This document shows positions 6,104 through 10,030 of a DNA stretch of 10,030 bases, one piece after another. The notes under the pieces were generated by a model. It saw only the letters and a program-made list of their open reading frames with translations. It was not told the DNA's origin and did no database searches. The stretch's first letter is position 1, and every line of letters begins with the position of its first letter. The DNA lies in contig CAMLNK010000069.1 in assembly GCA_946481035.1 (NCBI GenBank), forward strand, positions 1 through 10,030, given 5' to 3'. Source of the DNA: an uncultured Dyadobacter sp. Its GTDB lineage: Bacteria; Bacteroidota; Bacteroidia; Cytophagales; Spirosomataceae. The position numbers and the translations under genes are program-made.

Positions 6104-7996
6104 ATGAGCGACGCCATTAAGCATGAGTGCGGCATAGCACTTATCCGTCTTAGAAAGCCTTATCAATACTACATCGACAAGTACGAAACGCCGTTGTACG
6201 CAGTTCACAAGCTTTCGGTGATGATGGAAAAACAGGTCAACCGGGGCCAGGACGGAGCCGGGGTAGCCAATATCAAGATCGACGTCCCGCCCGGGAAACG
6301 ATATATCAGCCGATACAGATCCGTAGAACCTCAGCCACTTACGGATATCTTCTCCAAAATCCACAAAAAATTCCGCAAAGGTCTCAAAAACAACCGGGAC
6401 CACGCCAATGATGCAAAATGGTTGCAGGAAAACCTGGCATTTACGGGAGAAGTATGGCTGGGACATCTTCGTTACGGCACGCATGGCACCAATGAAGTGG
6501 AAAACTGTCACCCGATGCTGCGCCAAAGTAACTGGCGAAGCCGCAATCTGGTAATGGCCGGAAACTTCAACATGACCAATGTGGATGAGCTTTTTGGCAA
6601 ACTGGTTTCACTCGGCCAGCACCCGAAAGAGAAAGTCGACACCGTAACGGTAATGGAAAAAATTGGACATTTCCTGGATGAAGAAAACCAGCGGGTGTTC
6701 GAGCGTTTCAAAGGAATTTACGAAAACCCGACGTTGTCCGACGTCATCGAAGACAATATCGACCTGCCCCGATTGCTGTACCGCTCGTGCCGTGATTTCG
6801 ACGGTGGCTATGCGATGTGCGGCCTTACGGGCTACGGCGCTTCCTTTGTGATCCGTGACCCGGCAGGCATCCGCCCGGCATTCTATTATGCTGATGATGA
6901 AGTAGTTGTAGTTGCATCCGAGAAGCAGGCGATCAAAGCTGCATTCAATGTAGACTACGATCAGATCACTGAAATTACTCCTGGCTCTGCGTTAATCGTG
7001 GACAAAAACGGTGAGTATAACGAATTCCCGATCCTGCCGCGTCTTGAAAAACGCTCATGCAGTTTCGAACGCATTTATTTCTCCCGCGGTACCGATCCCG
7101 ATATTTATAATGAGCGCAAACAGCTGGGTAAACTGCTGATTCCGCAAATTCTCAAAGAAGTTAACTACGACCTCGAAAACACGATTTTCTCGTACATCCC
7201 GAACACAGCCGAAACGGCGTTCCTCGGAATGATCGAAGGTCTGGAAGAATACCTTGCCAAAAAACGCAAGCAGGCGATCATGGAAGGCATTCTTTTCGAA
7301 GCCGATCTTGAAAAAGTGCTCTCGTTCCGCCCGAGGATCGAGAAACTGGTGACGAAAGACGTGAAATCCCGCACGTTCATCACCGCCGACGCCCTGCGCG
7401 ACGATATGGTTTCGAGCGTGTATGACACGACTTTTGAAGTGGTTCGTAAAAATGTAGATACCGTTGTAATCATCGACGACTCGATCGTTCGCGGTACCAC
7501 GCTTGAAAAGAGCATTCTCACCATGCTCGACCGATTGAAACCGAAAAAGATCGTGGTAGCGTCGTCCGCACCACAAATCCGCTTCCCGGATTGCTACGGT
7601 ATCGACATGTCGAGAATGAAGGATTTCGTCGCTTACCGCGCCGTATTGAAATTGCTCGAAGAACGCGATATGGAATACAAGCTGGAAGATGCTTATACTC
7701 AAAGCGTTACCGCATTAGCAACAAAGAATCCGTACCATACCAACTACGTAAAGGCGCTTTACGATCCTTTCACCGACGAAGAAATTTCACAAAAAATTGC
7801 TGAAATCATCCGTCCGAAAGGTTTGAATGCGGAACTCGCGGTAGTATTCCAAACCGTTGAAAACCTGCACAAAGCCTGCCCTGGCCACCTCGGCGACTGG
7901 TATTTCACCGGAAACTATCCAACGCAAGGCGGAAATAAAGTAGTAAACAAAGCATTCACCAACTCTTACGAAGGTAAATTGGAGAGGGCTTATTGA
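6104..7996 (+). CDS. purF: Amidophosphoribosyltransferase, long Bacteroidota form (PurF-like)
   Basis: Predicted first enzyme of de novo purine synthesis: PRPP + glutamine to 5-phosphoribosylamine. The 630 residues exceed the canonical 470-510. The class II glutaminase domain starts at Cys9 (HECGIAL), which becomes the N-terminal nucleophile if the 8-residue propeptide is removed; RGQDGAG (47-53), GHLRYGTHG (120-128) and GNFN follow. The phosphoribosyltransferase domain has the PRPP motif VVIIDDSIVRGTT (454-466). Two insertions are notable: about 55-115 in the glutaminase half, and about 370-420, where the usual PDSG loop reads PNTAE. The C-terminus has FTGNYPT (601-607), but the cysteine usually just before it in Fe-S forms is replaced (GDWY); Cys592 lies nearby. 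It is a single gene ended by its own terminator. A canonical paralogue may exist elsewhere in the genome, so the true role could be specialised. Confidence 0.88.
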   Translation: MSDAIKHECGIALIRLRKPYQYYIDKYETPLYAVHKLSVMMEKQVNRGQDGAGVANIKIDVPPGKRYISRYRSVEPQPLTDIFSKIHKKFRKGLKNNRDHANDAKWLQENLAFTGEVWLGHLRYGTHGTNEVENCHPMLRQSNWRSRNLVMAGNFNMTNVDELFGKLVSLGQHPKEKVDTVTVMEKIGHFLDEENQRVFERFKGIYENPTLSDVIEDNIDLPRLLYRSCRDFDGGYAMCGLTGYGASFVIRDPAGIRPAFYYADDEVVVVASEKQAIKAAFNVDYDQITEITPGSALIVDKNGEYNEFPILPRLEKRSCSFERIYFSRGTDPDIYNERKQLGKLLIPQILKEVNYDLENTIFSYIPNTAETAFLGMIEGLEEYLAKKRKQAIMEGILFEADLEKVLSFRPRIEKLVTKDVKSRTFITADALRDDMVSSVYDTTFEVVRKNVDTVVIIDDSIVRGTTLEKSILTMLDRLKPKKIVVASSAPQIRFPDCYGIDMSRMKDFVAYRAVLKLLEERDMEYKLEDAYTQSVTALATKNPYHTNYVKALYDPFTDEEISQKIAEIIRPKGLNAELAVVFQTVENLHKACPGHLGDWYFTGNYPTQGGNKVVNKAFTNSYEGKLERAY

Positions 7997-8003
7997 TCAT
8001 AAA

Positions 8004-8068
8004 AATTTAAGTGAGGATAGCCGGCTTGGAAACGAGTCGGCTATTTTTTGTGATCATTCACTTAAATT
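8004..8068. repeat. 11-bp inverted repeat enclosing the purF-like terminator
   Basis: AATTTAAGTGA (8004-8014) and TCACTTAAATT (8058-8068) are perfect reverse complements that bracket the terminator hairpin (8017-8044). The right arm overlaps the first four bases of the larger inverted repeat at 8065-8122, so the two structures compete for the same bases. Confidence 0.55.
8017..8049 (+). terminator. Intrinsic terminator of the purF-like gene
   Basis: ATAGCCGGCT (8017-8026) pairs with AGTCGGCTAT (8035-8044) over 10 bp with a single G-U pair and an 8-nt loop, followed directly by a run of T (8044-8049). It lies 20 nt past the stop codon and is a textbook Rho-independent terminator. Confidence 0.9.
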
Positions 8069-8122
8069 GCGTCAACGTACTGACTGTATTTAGCTAAATT
8101 CCGTCAGTACGTTGACGCAATT
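8065..8122. repeat. 58-nt near-palindrome with 20-bp perfect arms
   Basis: Left arm AATTGCGTCAACGTACTGAC (8065-8084) is the exact reverse complement of 8103-8122. Between them lies a centred 12-bp palindrome ATTTAGCTAAAT (8088-8099), separated from each arm by 3 nt (TGT and TCC). The whole block is thus symmetric and could form one long hairpin with a 3x3 internal loop, or a cruciform. It has no T tract and lies after a complete terminator, so it is not needed for termination. The right arm contains the TTG (8112-8114) that fits the -33 element of the next gene. Confidence 0.85.
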
Positions 8123-8140
8123 AACATTTCTATTAATTTG
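8112..8140 (+). promoter_or_regulatory. Candidate promoter of the DUF6265-like gene
   Basis: TTG (8112-8114), an 18-nt spacer, then TTAATTTG (8133-8140), matching TAnnTTTG at all but one base. Predicted start near 8147, leader about 20 nt. The -33 element is inside the right arm of the long inverted repeat, so protein binding to or extrusion of that repeat would affect this promoter. Confidence 0.5.
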
Positions 8141-8167
8141 CCACCTCAATTCACAACCTAAATCTCA

Positions 8168-8665
8168 ATGACCCAATTCAGAACAATTAAAAAGGCTTTC
8201 CTGGCATTTGCCCTGGTATTGACGGCTACTTTTGCTCAGGCACAAGGCACCCTGAACGACATCGCGTTCCTCGACGGCCGCTGGCTCGGAACCTACAATG
8301 GTGGGCCTATCGAAGCTTCCTGGACAGCTCCCAAGGGCAACAACATCGTCGGTTTCATCCGTATGATCAAGGACGACAAGCCTGCTCTTTATGAGATCTT
8401 CGCATTCGAACAGACTGAAAACGGCCCTGTGGCGATGGTAAAGCATTTCAAACCGGGAATGATTTCGCTGGAAGAAAAAGAGGTAGCCGACCGCTACAAA
8501 TTCATCGAAGCGAAAAAGAACCAGGCTCTGTTTGAAAAAGATGATGCTTCGGTGCGGATCATTTACGAGAGACGCTCTGCTAATCAGCTGGTTATCCAGC
8601 GTGGCAAGAAGGAAAATGATAAGTGGAGCTTTGTGGATTTATTTATTTTCAACAAAATCCCCTGA
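8168..8665 (+). CDS. Secreted DUF6265-like protein
   Basis: This is a 165-residue exported protein of unknown function. Residues 1-25 are a signal peptide ending AQA. The mature part is a beta-rich, lipocalin-like domain with FLDGRWLGTYNGGPIEASW (34-52), MIKDDKPALYEIFAFEQTENG and MVKHFKPG, a pattern I associate with the DUF6265 family. No catalytic motif or cysteine is evident. It is a single-gene unit, with its own promoter beside the long inverted repeat and a strong terminator after it. The ATG at 8168 is favoured because the signal peptide begins right there. Confidence 0.85.
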   Translation: MTQFRTIKKAFLAFALVLTATFAQAQGTLNDIAFLDGRWLGTYNGGPIEASWTAPKGNNIVGFIRMIKDDKPALYEIFAFEQTENGPVAMVKHFKPGMISLEEKEVADRYKFIEAKKNQALFEKDDASVRIIYERRSANQLVIQRGKKENDKWSFVDLFIFNKIP

Positions 8666-8686
8666 GGCATTCTGAAAGCTCTCACG

Positions 8687-8716
8687 ACAGCAATCCAGGC
8701 GGGTTGCTGTTTTTTT
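8687..8716 (+). terminator. Intrinsic terminator of the DUF6265-like gene
   Basis: ACAGCAATCC (8687-8696), loop AGGC, GGGTTGCTGT (8701-8710): a 10-bp stem with one G-U pair followed by seven T (8710-8716). It ends 6 nt from the stop of the convergent transporter gene. Confidence 0.9.
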
Positions 8717-8721
8717 ATGCG

Positions 8722-9168
8722 CTAATTTTTAAGAATAAGATACACCCCGCCCACGAGCAGAATCGTACCCAGAATGCGCGGCAAATTCATATGATGCACG
8801 GCAAACCCCTGTAAACCAAAGTGATCGATAGTCATGACGGTTACCATTTGGCCAGCGATAACCAGGCACATCATATTTGCCGGGCCGATATTCCTGACGA
8901 TGAAAATGACAGTAATCACATAAAACGCGCCTAATACCCCGCCCATGAAACGCGTCCACGAAACCTGTTTGAGGTCGGCCAGAGAGGGAATTGGATTTTG
9001 GTTGAAGCAGGCAAATGCAATGGTAAGCACCATTAACCCTACAAAAAACGAGGTCATCGCCGCGAGAATGGGGTTGTTGATCGATTCGCGGAGCTGTGTA
9101 TTCACGCCCGACTGCACGGCGTTGCTGATACCAATGAGAAATGCGAAGATCAGAAAAATCCAGTTCAT
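8722..9168 (-). CDS. DMT-superfamily transporter, YdcZ/DUF606 type
   Basis: This is a 148-residue integral membrane protein with about five hydrophobic helices and almost no soluble part. Features of the YdcZ (DUF606) family of the drug/metabolite transporter superfamily are visible: an N-terminal NAVQSGVNTQLRESINNPILAAMTSFFVG (about 16-44), a central GGVLGAFYVITVIFIVRNIGPANMMCLVIAGQM, and a final HHMNLPRILGTILLVGGVYLI. The length is normal for a single-repeat member. The substrate is unknown. Its ATG overlaps the nuoK stop (ATGA), so it is translated from the end of the complex I operon, in the place where nuoL would be expected. Confidence 0.88.
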   Translation of the reverse strand: MNWIFLIFAFLIGISNAVQSGVNTQLRESINNPILAAMTSFFVGLMVLTIAFACFNQNPIPSLADLKQVSWTRFMGGVLGAFYVITVIFIVRNIGPANMMCLVIAGQMVTVMTIDHFGLQGFAVHHMNLPRILGTILLVGGVYLILKN

Positions 9169-9476
9169 TGCTTCAATTCATTTACCTTATCAGGATCGAC
9201 CGTCTTGAAACGGCCATAAACGCGAAGAATAATCGCCAGGGCAACAGTCACCTCGGCTGCCGCCACAACAATCACAAACAACGCAAAAAGCTGGCCACTC
9301 AGCCGCTCGGGATCATGCCGACCAAACGCTACCAAATTGATATTCACCGCATTAAGCATCAACTCTATACCCAGCAACATCCCAATAAAATGCCGCTTGG
9401 TGATGGAAATAGCCAGCCCAATGCAAAACAATGCGGCCGCAACGACGAGGTAATATTGTACAGGAATGGTTGTCAT
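9165..9476 (-). CDS. nuoK: NADH-quinone oxidoreductase subunit K
   Basis: This is a membrane subunit of respiratory complex I, homologous to Mrp antiporter MrpC and part of the proton-translocating arm. The 103-residue length and three transmembrane helices are standard. The two conserved membrane glutamates are visible: Glu38 in GIELMLNAVNINLVAF and Glu75 in VAAAEVTVALAI (corresponding to Glu36 and Glu72 of E. coli NuoK). The start overlaps the nuoJ stop by ATGA, and the stop overlaps the following transporter gene in the same way. Confidence 0.97.
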   Translation of the reverse strand: MTTIPVQYYLVVAAALFCIGLAISITKRHFIGMLLGIELMLNAVNINLVAFGRHDPERLSGQLFALFVIVVAAAEVTVALAIILRVYGRFKTVDPDKVNELKQ

Positions 9477-9994
9477 GCAGTCGGGTTCCGGTTTAATGCG
9501 AGATAGGCGGCACCGATGAGCGCAACCAGCAATAGAATAGCGGCTATTTCAAAAGGTAATAAATGGCTCGTCATTAACTCTACGCCGATGGTCTTGATCG
9601 TCGATTTGGTACTCATTTCTTCTCCCGCCATTCTGAAATCACCGGATAGAATAATTTTCACCAGCAATCCAAAGAGTCCGGCACCTGCCAGAAAACCCCA
9701 GATTTTTCGGGTAATCGGCACTTCGACGCGGTTATGGCGTGTCGAATCGTCACTTTTCTCTTTCTGTTGCGTCAGCATTATACCGAATATCAATAATACC
9801 AGAATACCCCCGACGTAGATCATAATCTGCGAAACCGCCAGGAAGTCCGCGCCCGCGAGTACGTATAATGCGGCCACGCCCAGGAACGCGAGAAACAGTG
9901 CAAATGCGCCGTAAATCAGGTTTTTGGAAAAAAGAATGAATAGCCCGGCTGTGAGCGTCAATGCGGAAAAAATGTAAAATATAATTGCTTCCAT
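9473..9994 (-). CDS. nuoJ: NADH-quinone oxidoreductase subunit J
   Basis: This is a membrane subunit of complex I located between NuoH/A and NuoK. The 173 residues have five hydrophobic helices. The N-terminal helices include LIYGAFALFLAFLGVAALYVLAGADFLAVSQIMIYVGGILVLLIFGIML, the strongly conserved block with the pi-bulge helix region of NuoJ/ND6. A charged loop (about 76-93, QQKEKSDDSTRHNR) separates these from the last two helices. The stop overlaps nuoK by ATGA. Only 6 nt separate it from the nuoI stop, consistent with a tight operon. Confidence 0.96.
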   Translation of the reverse strand: MEAIIFYIFSALTLTAGLFILFSKNLIYGAFALFLAFLGVAALYVLAGADFLAVSQIMIYVGGILVLLIFGIMLTQQKEKSDDSTRHNRVEVPITRKIWGFLAGAGLFGLLVKIILSGDFRMAGEEMSTKSTIKTIGVELMTSHLLPFEIAAILLLVALIGAAYLALNRNPTA

Positions 9995-10000
9995 GCGCGC

Positions 10001-10030
10001 CTATTCTTTGGGTTTCGGTTTCATTGTCGG
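10001..10030 (-). CDS. nuoI: C-terminal tail of the preceding complex I gene, probably nuoI
   Basis: The last nine codons before a TAG read PTMKPKPKE. Nothing diagnostic is visible in so short a piece. The nuoI assignment rests on the conserved gene order nuoI-nuoJ-nuoK and the 6-nt spacing to nuoJ. Confidence 0.6.
   Translation of the reverse strand, partial: PTMKPKPKE

Noticed and set aside
1..10030. CRISPR array, tRNA, rRNA or insertion sequence
   Set aside because: No regularly spaced direct repeats, cloverleaf, rRNA-like tract or transposase reading frame was recognised anywhere in the window.

Overview
The window looks like chromosomal DNA from a Bacteroidota bacterium, most likely of the order Cytophagales (a Dyadobacter/Spirosoma-like genome). 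The signs are Bacteroidota-type promoters (a TTG/TTTG element about 19 nt upstream of TAnnTTTG), very weak Shine-Dalgarno sequences, the long (about 630 aa) amidophosphoribosyltransferase form, and secreted DUF-type proteins typical of the phylum. The genus is an inference from protein character; no database was searched.

Layout. (1) 1-2451, + strand: the 5'-truncated single-strand exonuclease gene recJ, followed 19 nt later by lptB, the ATPase of the LPS exporter. (2) 2452-4289: a small metal-flavoured region. A 51-residue Cys/Lys-rich protein (2552-2707, - strand) has its own promoter and terminator. Next are two divergent units: a MerC-like membrane protein with a C-terminal HMA-like domain (- strand), and a two-gene operon (+ strand) of a His-rich lipoprotein and a periplasmic CxxC protein resembling DUF3299. 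A perfect 15-bp 7-1-7 palindrome lies between them on the overlapping promoters, as expected for an operator of a Fur-family regulator such as Zur. (3) 4293-5773, - strand: a secreted DUF4488-like protein with its own promoter, and recO. (4) 5774-6103: a gene-free stretch with two related perfect 20-bp palindromes and the promoters of recO and of the downstream gene. (5) 6104-8716, + strand: the long PurF-like enzyme with a strong intrinsic terminator, an unusual 58-nt near-palindrome, a secreted DUF6265-like protein and a second terminator. (6) 8722-10030, - strand: the end of a complex I operon (nuoI tail, nuoJ, nuoK) whose last gene is a YdcZ/DUF606 transporter instead of nuoL; the genes overlap by ATGA.

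Most genes are core housekeeping (recombination repair, LPS export, purine synthesis, respiration). The most interesting part is 2533-4289, which reads as a compact, probably zinc-responsive module. Its parts resemble pieces of Zur-controlled zinc loci in other bacteria, but no regulator or ABC transporter is present in the window. The non-coding palindromes at 5847-5935 and 8065-8122 are the next most notable signals.
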